From contig JAUCBJ010007658.1 of assembly GCA_032718475.1 (NCBI GenBank), positions 1-64,000 of the forward strand: a stretch of 64,000 nt of DNA, in the 5' to 3' direction. Of this stretch, positions 55,128-64,000 are shown piece after piece. Numbering within the stretch: the stretch's first letter is position 1; each line of letters opens with the position of its first letter. The DNA is from Nemertoderma westbladi. Lineage: Eukaryota > Xenacoelomorpha > Nemertodermatida > Nemertodermatidae. Under the pieces are notes generated by a model. That model was not told the origin of the DNA. It saw nothing but the letters and a program-made list of their open reading frames with translations, and searched no databases. A program made the position numbers and the translations under genes.

Positions 55128-56604
55128 TTACGTTATGGAGTCCCTAGATATTTGTTGGATTAGGGAGGTGGTCGTGGGAAGAGTATCTTGCCTTCCATAG
55201 TTTCCGGACAGTTTTCGGTCTCTTTCCAGTAAACATAAACGACCAGCTGGGCGATTGAGTGGTTGTGTTACTTTCTCCGCTCCCTTGGCCTGTCTAATCT
55301 TCGCCGGGGTAAGATGAGGAGGCCATTCATCTTCTTTACTTAGGAAGTCGGGTCCACCTAACCGGTCTGGAGTATCTGTCAGTTCTTGAGGAGTTGCTCC
55401 TCTGGAAGCGATGTCGGCTAGATTAATCGTCTCGGGGCAATGTCTCCATTGATCTACATTGGAGTTAATATCGTCATTATCTGAGGAGTATGGTGTTCCC
55501 TCAGTTGGGTCGTCTACCTCACTGCTCTCCGCTTCCCATTCACTTACTTGGTATACCCGTTCTTTTGGTAACCTTTCCATGAGAGTTCTACGGGAAGGGC
55601 CAGTAAGGTACCAACCTACTCTAGTTCTTCCTGCATAGGCTTGTAGTGGTTGCGGTTGAGCAGGCCGTTTCTCCAATGTCTCAAGCGCCTCATGCGCATT
55701 TTGGCCGATGAGTATTTGCACTCCAGGGTAGTCTGTGTTGAATCTAGGTATATTAAGCTGCTGGGTGGAATCGTCCTCATCCCAGTTATAAGGTTCTACT
55801 TGGCTGGTAGCGAAGTTCTTTATCGCCACCATTTTTACTGACCTTATGCTGTGTTCTCCTAGTTCATCCTGGGGGGTGGACAACGCACCTACATAATAAT
55901 CCGTTATTACTGTAGATTTCCAAACCTGCATAATTCCTGACATGTTTAACTTAGTTCGGAACTTGGGTTGTCCAGCAAAGATGTCTTCGGCTAGTTCTTT
56001 GTCGATGAATGTTCCTGTGCTACCGGAGTCAAGGAGGGCGTTCACTATATAACTCCTTTTAGGTCCGTGGACCCTTAATTGTACTACTGGAAATTCTCGG
56101 ATTCCTACATTGGAAGTTGGTGCTTTCCAAGATGGTTGTCGGTCAGAAGTAGTTAGGGGGAGCTCGCTGTCGGTGTCCTTTTCATACGTAAGTGCTCGAT
56201 ACACTGCGGTATTTATCAGGTAACAGGATTCGTTTTCATCGGAGAATTCGTCCGTATAGAATCCTTCCATCTCAGAACTTTGGTCAGTGTCGTTCACATC
56301 ACTGAATTGGACATGTAGTTCGGACTCACTTACCTGACTCGGGCTGTTTCGATCGAATTCAGTGTGCAACAAGATATGATGTTTTACGCCGCACTTTGCA
56401 CACCTTGCGTCGGAATAACAGGTTCGCCGTTGGGTGTCCTCGTCTGAGGCAATTATAACACAACCGCTTATCCCACATGACTTCACGTCTGTCCTTTAGT
56501 GATTTCCTCAGGAATTCATCACACGCACTTAAACGGTGGGGCCCGTCACACAGCACACATTTTGGTTTGATGTTACTTACCTTACTTTGGGTAACGTTGT
56601 GCAC
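55128..56604 (-). pseudogene. BEL-B copy 2 nucleocapsid, protease, RNase H tail and pol tail
   Basis: Two frames joined by a shift near 56,430. The first ends in Cys/His knuckles (CVLCDGPHRLSAC, CYNCLRRGH); the second starts with CAKCGVKHHILLH. Then comes the protease with active site LLDSGSTGTFID (Asp near residue 153 of the second frame), and GVQILIGQNAHEALETLE. After SSDNDDIN the protein jumps to the RNase H end (DQWRHCPETINLADIASRG), the same junction as in copy 1. A second junction near 55270 leads to the last Pol residues (PLNRPAGRLCLLERDR). RT, most of RNase H and integrase are missing. The protease itself looks intact. Confidence 0.87.
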
Positions 56605-56772
56605 ACTCGTTCTTTCCTCGGGCTTTCTTACATGAATTCTCTTAGGAGACGTAGGAGGAGTTTTTCTTACCTGTTCTCTCCTGTCATTGGTTCGAGACTT
56701 GAATTTACTTACGTCTTTAGGCGCTTTGTTGTCATAGTAAGATCTTTCAGTGTCTTTCCCGCTGTCTTCCTC

Positions 56773-58590
56773 TTAAGAAGCCTGGCTTTCGCCGTCGTCT
56801 GTATAACACACTGGTATTACCTTTCTCCTAGAAACGGGTTTCTCACTTACCTTATTTTCCGGTGTCTTCTCTCTGGACTGCTTTAGGAGCTGTAATTTTA
56901 CCTCTCCATCTAAGAATGACATGAGATCAGCCATGGTAGGGTCTCTTCGTTGTTGTTCCATCATATATAACACTTTCTTGTCCCAGCGTGTACCTACTCC
57001 ACCCTTGGGCAAAGTAGATGCTAAGGCTCCTACAACCATAGAATTCTGGTATTCATGAGACTTACCTAACCAATCTAGTTGTCTACAGATCTCCTGAATC
57101 TCGTCGGAAAACTCTATAAACCCGCTGCTAAGAAACTTTCGGGGCGCCATTAATTTCGCATATAAATACCTAGCTATGTTAGTCCTATTACCATACCTGA
57201 TGTTTAGTGTATCCCAAACTTGTCTTAATCCATCTGGATGTCCAATAAACTTTAACGCCATTAACTTGGGAGATCCTTCCAAGCACTCAATGAGGAATCT
57301 AAGTTTCTCTCCGTTAGATAGCACGGAGTTCTGTATGTTATCTTTGTAATATTCATTGAAAGGTAACCATTTCATCTCATCTCCATTGAACTTGACGATC
57401 TCTCCCACCTTTACCGCTTGACGGGCTTCGGTTCTAGCCATTTGACGCGTAAAACTTTCTTGGGCCATCGTATTATTTAATATCGAATTATCGGTATATA
57501 AATTTCTAGGATTATTATCAAGTCTATATGGAATATCACTGTCAACAGGTTTATAATTACCCTTAATAGGGTTTACTATAGGAGTTTCTACTTCACTAGC
57601 AGTATAGATGCGTGTAGGCTCCACACCTTGCGCATGAAATACTTCAGACCTAACAGGTTGACACATTGTTACAGAGGGTGGTGGTATACCCTTTTGTAAA
57701 TTTACTAACTTATCGCGTTCTGACGCGATACTCTGCTGCACTTCTTGCAATGCTAACCTACCCTCTCTTACTGCTCCCTTTAACTGCTGAACAGTCCCTT
57801 CCAACTCCCGGACCTGCTGGGAGGAACATTTACAATGTTCCCTCAGCTGCCCGAGCAGGAGACCCATCTCCCGTCGTCCCTCAGCTACCCACTCGACCGC
57901 CGAAGCGGGAGTCGCCAACATAGTAGCGGGCAAGCGAGAGACGACGGGCGATAAATTCTTGATATCTCGCTTGGCGTCCAGGATGGGTTCAGACTCGGGA
58001 ACAGTCCTACTGGGCACAGGTAGTTTCGTGCTGTGCAAAGGGAATTTAGAGGTAGGTTCTGGGAGTACAGGTGTCTCTATCACCGAAAGGGTGGCTTCGA
58101 GAACAGGCCTAATTATTTCAGGCTCATCTACTATAGTAGGGAGTCTTTCTACTGTAATAATTTGGTCTGTGGGTTCAAGATTACCTAAGTCTACACTAGC
58201 CAGTCGCCTTCTCACCTCAAGAGGGAAATTAGATAACTTCTGACGGTGTGGCGTTCTTCTACGTCCGCTTGAACGAGATTTATTACCTCTACTTTCGGGA
58301 TCTCTTATATCACCTTCATCGGAGGAGGCAAATCCCTGTCTTCTGGTTTGTTTCTTCAAGTAATCTTGTTTCGCCTGAAGGTTTTCCAGCTCTAGTTGGG
58401 TAGTCGCTTCAGACGCCTTCCGTTCTGCTTCTGCTACTGCCTCTGCCGCTTTTCTTTCCGCTTCTGCCGCTGCTACTTTTCTTTCCGCTTCTTTTCTGAC
58501 TTCTATCCTTTCAAGACACTGTCCAAGTCGAAGACTCATTCTAACACCTTTCAAAAGACTATCTGACAGTGCCCGTTTTGTGTCAGACAT
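56773..58590 (-). CDS. gag: BEL-B Gag
   Basis: A 605-residue ORF from ATG 58590. Residues 35-90 form an Ala/Glu/Lys coiled coil (AEAERKAAEAVAEAERK). Residues about 400-560 contain the BEL/Pao capsid-type domain: IVKFNGDEMKWLPFNEYY, LRFLIECLEGSPKLMAL, VWDTLNIRYGNRTN. It is the particle-forming protein. A TAA followed by G ends it, and the same frame continues into the nucleocapsid segment downstream, so one Gag-Pol frame broken by a single stop is likely. The stop lies after the capsid domain, unlike in BEL-A, where it is inside. This is the longest intact ORF of BEL-B. Confidence 0.88.
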   Translation of the reverse strand: MSDTKRALSDSLLKGVRMSLRLGQCLERIEVRKEAERKVAAAEAERKAAEAVAEAERKASEATTQLELENLQAKQDYLKKQTRRQGFASSDEGDIRDPESRGNKSRSSGRRRTPHRQKLSNFPLEVRRRLASVDLGNLEPTDQIITVERLPTIVDEPEIIRPVLEATLSVIETPVLPEPTSKFPLHSTKLPVPSRTVPESEPILDAKRDIKNLSPVVSRLPATMLATPASAVEWVAEGRREMGLLLGQLREHCKCSSQQVRELEGTVQQLKGAVREGRLALQEVQQSIASERDKLVNLQKGIPPPSVTMCQPVRSEVFHAQGVEPTRIYTASEVETPIVNPIKGNYKPVDSDIPYRLDNNPRNLYTDNSILNNTMAQESFTRQMARTEARQAVKVGEIVKFNGDEMKWLPFNEYYKDNIQNSVLSNGEKLRFLIECLEGSPKLMALKFIGHPDGLRQVWDTLNIRYGNRTNIARYLYAKLMAPRKFLSSGFIEFSDEIQEICRQLDWLGKSHEYQNSMVVGALASTLPKGGVGTRWDKKVLYMMEQQRRDPTMADLMSFLDGEVKLQLLKQSREKTPENKVSEKPVSRRKVIPVCYTDDGESQAS

Positions 58591-58726
58591 ATTTGATTTG
58601 TACAGTTGAATGCCTACTGCTATATTACAGTTAAAGCAAGTCTAGTAATTCAGTATCAACTGTTAGCCTAGTGATTAATTACCGATATCGTTACTCTATG
58701 TAACGTGATATATATACAATATATTA

Positions 58727-59095
58727 GAATACCGGTATGCTTATAGTATATATAAGTATTATTACAGACTAGATTTGTCACAGAATACCGGTATGTAATT
58801 TCAGCACAAATATATATAAATATATAACAGGCCTATCGTGAATACCGGTATACAGCTTACACTTATAGTATATATAAGTATAATTATGGACTAGAATTAA
58901 TTACAGAATACCGGTATAATTTCAGCCTAAATTTATAAATATATAATAGGCCTATCGTGAATACCGGTATACAGCTTACACTTATAGTATATATATAAGT
59001 ATAATTACAGACTAGAATTGATTACAGAATACCGGTATGATTTCAGCCTAAATTTATAGAAATAAATATAATAAGCCTATGGTAAATACCGGTAT
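58727..59095. repeat. Minisatellite of about 119 bp with ACCGGTAT
   Basis: Three units start with GAATACCGGTAT at 58727, 58840 and 58959, with a partial fourth at 59084. Each holds CTTATAGTATATATAAGTAT (a near palindrome) and TTTCAGCCTAAATTTAT. It lies upstream of BEL-B gag. From there to 59,480 no gene is seen. Confidence 0.85.
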
Positions 59096-59491
59096 GTCAA
59101 TTATTTTGGAATAATTGAATTTCTGAATTTTAGGGGTTACTTGGTTACTTTAACTTACTTTATTACCATTATTTAAGCAGTAGTCCAACTGATATTAAGA
59201 CCTAATTGTTGTATGGCAGGCCTACTATTTATAAATCGTTTGAGTTGATTTATAATATATATACCCGTTAAAATGGGTTTTGTCAATATTTGAAATAAAT
59301 GTTATTATTTCTGGTCGAAGTCACTACACAGAAGCTGTGCGCTCTCAGTGAAGTGCTACTTGTTGGACACTAAAACAAATAATTCTAATTTACCTAAGTT
59401 ACTTAATACTACAAATTACGTACAATTCTGGGTGAGATTACAATCTCTAAATAAACACAAAAATTTACAAGTACGAATTTTTAGGGTAATT

Positions 59492-60664
59492 TTACAAGAA
59501 GTCTACAAACCAGCCTAACAAAGGGTTAGAATATCTGGTTATTACAACGGACAGGGTACTACGGTATTTGAAAATAATAAGTAGTAGTAAATATACTGCG
59601 TTGTCCAGATAGGAAAATACCATCGGATCGCTCCTAAGCTTTAAGTTTTTTCTCGCTCTCCTTAATTTCTTGGAGAGATCTGATAAAATTTCGTTCCAGT
59701 AAGGCTTTGAATGTTTGTTGACCAATTTTGTCTGTAGTATTTTAGCATTCGTTTTATTGATAGAATTTTGCAAAAAGCTCCAAAGTTCTTCAGGGTCGTC
59801 AATTATTGTCCAATAGTCTTTATTATCTTTAAGAATATTTTCCAAAGAGTGTGACCATAATGTCCAGTCAGTATCTGTGAGATTGTAAATTATTTTTCTT
59901 GTGCTGTCTTTCTTGTGCGGTTTCATGTCACTGAAAACAGAGAAAACTGGATAATGTCCCCGGCCTGGTGTACCAGCAAAGAGTTCATAGGTTATATCAA
60001 CATATATGTCAACAAATTCATCATAAATATTCTGTGTTGTGATGATGAAGTCGATAATACTACCTCCATTATCACACACAAAAGTACGATCTTTTGGGTT
60101 GATGAGCTTGAAGCTAGGTTCATCAATTAAGAAGTTGTTGAATTTAGCCCCCATTTGATTTACAGTTGTGTCCCCCCAACGGTGATGGCGTGAATTCCAA
60201 TCTCCGGCGATTAGAACGCCAGCTAGGTTGTTCGAAACACTGAACTCCTGGGCCTGTTTTAAATTTTCAAAAATTTTCTCAAGTTCTGGTGTATTGTACA
60301 GGTGAGCATATACTGATCCCACTAAGAAGCTTTTAGAGCCAGTAGATATTAAACACCACACAATGTCCAGCTCTTTAGTTTCGAGCAAAGTTAACCTAGT
60401 GCAACTTAAATCACCTTTTGCATAAATTGCGACGCCTTTACATTTTGTCTGCGAATTATCTGTTAGAGTCTGAAGATTGTGTTCACAATGGTACCCTGAG
60501 ATATTGATATTATAGTTATCTTTGGTATATACCTCAGAGACAAGTAATATATCGATGTTTCTTTCTCTACACATACCTGAGAGGGCTATCTTGCTATGGT
60601 CAGATAAACCAGCAATATTAATTTGCGCAACTAAAAAATCACATACTGGTGAATCCCCGGCCAT
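59492..60664 (-). pseudogene. LINE-C ORF2: endonuclease only, RT missing
   Basis: A 390-residue frame from ATG 60664. It starts VCDFLVAQINIAGL and shows LLVSEVYTKD (catalytic Glu), VLIAGDWNSRHHRWGD, GSIIDFIITTQN and GRGHYPVF, where the usual SDH is altered. This is a jockey- or I-like APE endonuclease, clearly different from LINE-A and LINE-B. After KPYWNEILSDLSKKLRRARK, the usual pre-RT segment, the frame becomes unrelated and stops, so RT is lost at the 3' side. That is the reverse of normal 5' truncation. It begins 14 nt after the stop of ORF1. Confidence 0.85.
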
Positions 60665-60677
60665 GGTTTCTTTCAGT

Positions 60678-61066
60678 TTATCTAGAGTTTAGTTTTGCAT
60701 CAAGGTCTCTGTAAACTTTACAGCATTTGTCAACTGAACTGTGATCACCTTTGCAGTTGACACAATAAAGAGCAGAAGTGCAGCTTTTATAATCGTGTTC
60801 ATTGCTTGAAATGCCACAGTTGTAGCACACACGCTTACTAGTACACCACTTTGCTACGTGGCCGTATTTACAACAATTATAGCACTGAGTTATGGCTTTA
60901 AATTTCTTTCTAGCCTACTTACCTCGTGGTGTACACCTTCAATGAAAACACCTTCAGAGATTGCATTCACTAGGTGGTCACTGTTACCAAACTTGACCTT
61001 CACAGTGGACAGAACTTTTTCTTTCCTTTTAAAACGCTGGACTAACACTACTGATTTATCGCTAAA
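60678..61066 (-). pseudogene. LINE-C ORF1 fragment with three zinc knuckles
   Basis: Not an obvious long frame, but reading the minus strand gives a Gag-like ORF1 C-terminus. KVLSTVKVKFGNSD and LVNAISEGVFIEG come in one frame; after a one-base shift near 60,905 come three knuckles, CYNCCKYGHVAKWC, CYNCGISSNEHDYKSC and CVNCKGDHSSVDKC, ending at TAA 60678-60680. ORF1 proteins of this type bind the LINE RNA. The N-terminal part is cut off at about 61,070 by an LTR fragment. Confidence 0.82.
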
Positions 61067-61078
61067 TCGTTAATATTT

Positions 61079-61279
61079 AAGGCTAAATCGTTCTGATTGG
61101 TCGATCATTGTTCTGATTGGTTAATCGAACAGAACAAAGAGGCCATACGTACAGCAAATCGGCCAATCAGCCAGCAGAATGCATCACTCGAGCAAGGCAG
61201 TTTTAGAGTATTTGAGCGCATTGAGGGAAACTGGATTGCGGAGAAAAAGGGCCAGTTACATCCCGCAAAAGCTTTTACA
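61079..61279 (-). repeat. BEL-B LTR end fragment
   Basis: The 201 bp match 51690-51891 almost perfectly, from AAGGCTAAATCG to AAAGCTTTTACA. The right flank is CTTAACCTC and does not duplicate the left flank of copy 2. It could be the remnant of the 5' LTR of copy 2 or of a third insertion. Confidence 0.82.
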
Positions 61280-61580
61280 CTTAACCTCTTCACCGGTAGA
61301 CTGGTCGCTTTATTTACTACTGTTCAATATTTAAATAATCCAATGGAAACAAAGATACTTGAATCATGAGACGTGAATTTCAAGTTTACTTTTTATTCAT
61401 CCTCTGTGTTTGTATGTGAAAGAGCCGAATATTATTTATTACCAGTGCTGTATGTAGAGATATGAGTTTCCGATTCTGTTATTACATTTGTCTGATAATC
61501 AGATACCTGACATATACCGATACTTGCCTAACAACTCAACCCTACCGGACCTGAAATGAAAAATCATTGTTATCAGGACT

Positions 61581-61777
61581 GCTACGCGTAGCACCTACGC
61601 GTAGCTACGCGTAGCACCTACGCGTTTCAAAATACCTACGCGTAGTTCCAAAATAACTACGCGTAGTTTTAAAACACATACGCGTAGTTGTTAAAAAGGC
61701 AGTAAGTCTGGCCCTACCGGTAAATGACAGGAATGGAAGTTACAAACTACGCGTAGCTACGCGTAGGCCTACGCGTA
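61581..61777. repeat. Cluster of ten TACGCGT palindromic sites
   Basis: Ten copies of TACGCGT, most within CTACGCGTAG, in under 200 bp, in two groups (seven in 61581-61687, three in 61748-61777 with GGCCTACGCGTAGG). Spacers are AT-rich and variable. Confidence 0.88.
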
Positions 61778-61789
61778 GGTCGAAAAGAT

Positions 61790-62985
61790 TTACCCAAAAA
61801 AGGAGGACAAAAAAGTCAAATAAAAGGACATAAAAAATCGCTGCCTTTTATAAATAGGCCCTAGCCAGAGCATGGCTGCATGGAGATAGCTCGGCTGTTC
61901 TTTATCTTAGCATGCCAACGCCTCAACGTGTCAGTAAACAGCTGATTATTACAGTCAGCAGGCTGCAGGCTGGGCTGCCTGTCAGCCCGTTACTGTGGTT
62001 ACAGCAGTACTGCAGTACAGAGTTAAGTGCCGGTACGTAGACAGGTCTCAGCCTCAGGGTATGTCTTGCCAAGGAGGCTTCACGATCTGCGATCACGGTC
62101 ACGCTTTCTGCTTTGTGTCTTGCTGTGGATATCGTGAGATCCACAGTCATTTCATAATCAACATTACAGCATTATCCTATAGCAGTATAGGCAGGGGCAT
62201 ACTGGCCTACGGTACTATTTTTAGTCTTTGCTTGGATCTTTGTTTTGTAGGCCTACTCCAGTACACTGGTACAGCAGTACTCCTGTCAGCCTGTCTACAG
62301 TCTACCTGCAACCTGTACTCACACTGGACTATTCCTGTATTCTGCGCTATGGGCAGTTCTGTACACAGCGGCTGAGCTGTACCGGTACCGGTCAGCCGGT
62401 AGCAGGGTAGTTTGATTGGAATTTGCAATGACCAGATTACAGAATTAGGCCTAGTTTGAATCCTGTAGGTACCGTGTCGGTTAGCCGGTCCGGCATCCGG
62501 TAGGCTGTAGGCGGTAGGGTAGGATAGACCAGTAGACTGATAACTGGATAAACACGGGTCTGCGGGTGTAAAAACGCTACGCCGACAAAGTACAAATATC
62601 AAACTGTAACATGTCATCGTCATACAGTCATGGGATGGAAACAAGTGAAAAGGTACCGGTACCTAGGTTAAAACTGTAACCTGCTCCTTTCCCTTTAAAT
62701 CTCCGGAACTAACGATATTAATTGGTTGTAGGACTGTAGGAGTTTTGTTAGGTTGACTATAATGTCTTGTGGGTCCCTAAGTTAAGTTACAGAGATAAAA
62801 CGTAGGCCGACCCGAAACTGCGAAATATGGGTACGTTATTGCAGTAGCCCTATTAATCGGGTACGTTTACATAAGATTAGATATTGAGGTAGAGTCAGAA
62901 TCCGATTTTAGTTTATTTGTTTCACCTCAATAAACTCCCTTCTGCCCTTGCACTCCCTCAATTTTTGTCTATCAGTTTTAATGCT
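61790..62985. other. No gene recognised
   Basis: Contains short open frames on both strands without motifs and many CCGGTACC-like words (62,370-62,400). Treated as intergenic. Confidence 0.45.
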
Positions 62986-62989
62986 TGAT

Positions 62990-64000
62990 CAGGGATGGCA
63001 AAAACCATGGTTTTTTGAAAAAAAATTTTTGGTTTTGGTTTTATTGTTTGGTTTTTTATGGTTTTTTTCGGTTTTTTATGGTTTTTTATGGTTTTTCTGT
63101 GGTTTAATTAAATCCAATACAGCAATACATACAAATGTAGGGCCTACATACAACAGTCTGACAGTACAAACCTTGCACTTGCCCAATAGAACAAAATACT
63201 GGAATAACTGAATAAGGCCACATATAGTATGCTGGTTTGAAGCGTTTCTTCTGCTGTTCTGTTCTGTCCTTACTCTCATCCAACCCATCTGCCCATGCAG
63301 ACATGTCAGCATGTGACAAAATACTAACAACATACAACGTAAAAATACATAAAAACTGACATACCAACGTCCAGACGTCTGCACTGCTCCACTGCACGCC
63401 AGGCTGCAAACCACCACTGAACCGCGCACAACGCCTGCGCACAATTTTTCAGCCCCGCAATATTGGACAATATTACCGCGCATGCAGGCATGCACCGAAA
63501 AAAAACGCGCACACCACATTTTAACAATGTAAACGAGAAACATATGCCAGCGAAGCGAGCAAAACCTTTTCATTAACATTGCGAAATGAACAGATGAAAA
63601 AGAAACGCGAGCAAAACTCAAAGTGAGAGAAATTTGTTCATTCTAAGAGCTGAACAGTGCACAGTGCAAAATGATAAGATAAAGAAACGCGAGCAAAACT
63701 CAAAAGTCTGAAAGTGAGCGAAATTTTTTCCTTCTAACAGTGCAAAATGAAAAAGAAACGAGAGCAAAACTCAAAGTGAGTGAAAGTTTTTCATTCTACA
63801 TGTAATAGTGCAAATTGAAAAAGAAATGCGAGCAAAACTCAAAGTGTTCGAAATTTTGTCATTCTAACAGTGCAAAATGAAAAAGAAACGCGACTCACGA
63901 CTACCAGTCTGCTTTATATTATTTACAGCGTTAATTGTAAAATTTTATGAAAAACCATAAAAAACCATAAAAAACCAATTTTAAAAGTTTTTTAAAAGTT
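62990..64000. mobile_element. hAT-like non-autonomous element running off the right edge
   Basis: Starts CAGGGATGGCAAAAACCATGG, a hAT-style terminus, followed by repeated GGTTTTTTATGG units. At 63,940-64,000 the inverted form appears (AAAAACCATAAAAAACCAT), so the right arm is being entered. The interior shares CGCGCACAACGC DNA and a minisatellite with the 33-kb element. No transposase frame is supported. Confidence 0.6.
63520..63892. repeat. Minisatellite GAAAAAGAAACGCGAGCAAAACTCAAAGTGAG
   Basis: About five units of 60-75 bp: TTCTAACAGTGCAAAATG, then AAAAAGAAACGCGAGCAAAA, then CTCAAAGTGAGTGAAATTTTT. The array at 33,474-33,700 is built from the same unit. Confidence 0.83.

Larger units (their letters stand above)
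50734..58620 (-). mobile_element. BEL-B copy 2: RT-deleted BEL/Pao element in LINE-B
   Basis: A minus-strand element with a 3' LTR at the left, acc2 remnant, acc1, spacer, and a gag-protease block joined to the RNase H and pol tails. It retains gag and the protease active site but lacks RT and almost all of integrase. The right LTR is not present next to gag; the right boundary is therefore uncertain (58.6-59.5 kb), and no target duplication was found. An LTR end at 61079-61279 may or may not belong to it. Confidence 0.8.

Noticed and set aside
62207-62644. Overlapping frames on both strands at 62-62.6 kb
   Set aside because: No domain, repeated CCGGTACC words and no consistent codon pattern.

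Overview
This window looks like repeat-dense DNA from an animal, most likely a marine invertebrate. The basis is a C2H2 zinc-finger gene with standard codons, several APE-type LINEs, BEL/Pao and Ty3/gypsy retrotransposons, MITE-like elements and hAT-like DNA. Nothing looks bacterial, and I saw no rRNA, tRNA or CRISPR array. I cannot name the species. Only one ordinary host gene candidate is visible, the zinc-finger gene at 35.1-36.9 kb, and it carries a one-base frameshift. Nearly everything else is mobile DNA.

Region by region: 1-4.2 kb holds a 5'-truncated, multiply broken LINE (LINE-A). 4,252-30,924 is a BEL/Pao element (provisional name BEL-B copy 1) bounded by a 5-bp duplication GATTT. 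Its left LTR was later split by a second, giant BEL/Pao element (BEL-A, 5,157-24,048, 18.9 kb, flanked by CGGTG). BEL-A has two 2,189-bp LTRs that differ at about ten sites. On the minus strand it encodes a coiled-coil protein, Gag, nucleocapsid/protease, RT/RNase H/integrase, and two further large ORFs downstream of pol (acc1 and acc2). 31-35 kb holds foldback and inverted-repeat elements. 35-39.4 kb has the zinc-finger gene and a decayed relative. 40.1-41.6 kb is a DNA transposon with CCCAGGTA ends. 41.9-44.7 kb has two oppositely oriented gypsy pieces with a MITE and a tandem repeat between them. 47.7-50.7 kb is a LINE (LINE-B) with intact endonuclease and most of RT, cut by a second BEL-B copy (50.7-58.6 kb). 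A third LINE family (LINE-C, minus strand), an LTR fragment, an ACGCGT palindrome cluster and a hAT-like element running off the right edge follow.

The most unusual content is in the BEL elements. First, BEL-A carries seven copies of a palindromic hairpin with core CAAACCCGCGGGTTTG, about one every 1.1-2.6 kb. They lie in five different ORFs in all three reading frames and in two non-coding stretches, each closed by a different self-complementary outer stem. Second, BEL-A and BEL-B are clearly different families, yet both have a homologous accessory protein (acc1) downstream of integrase with a conserved C-x2-C...C-x2-H motif. In both, acc1 is followed in the same frame, after one stop codon, by another open frame. 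In BEL-A that frame encodes an 896-residue protein with three CCHC knuckles, which looks like a second nucleocapsid. Third, both BEL-B copies lack the reverse transcriptase and share the same deletion junction, so they look like a non-autonomous lineage that still spread.

Most coding regions here carry frameshifts or stops. BEL-A is young but already damaged. Calls rest on reading the sequence and recognising motifs; no database search was run.
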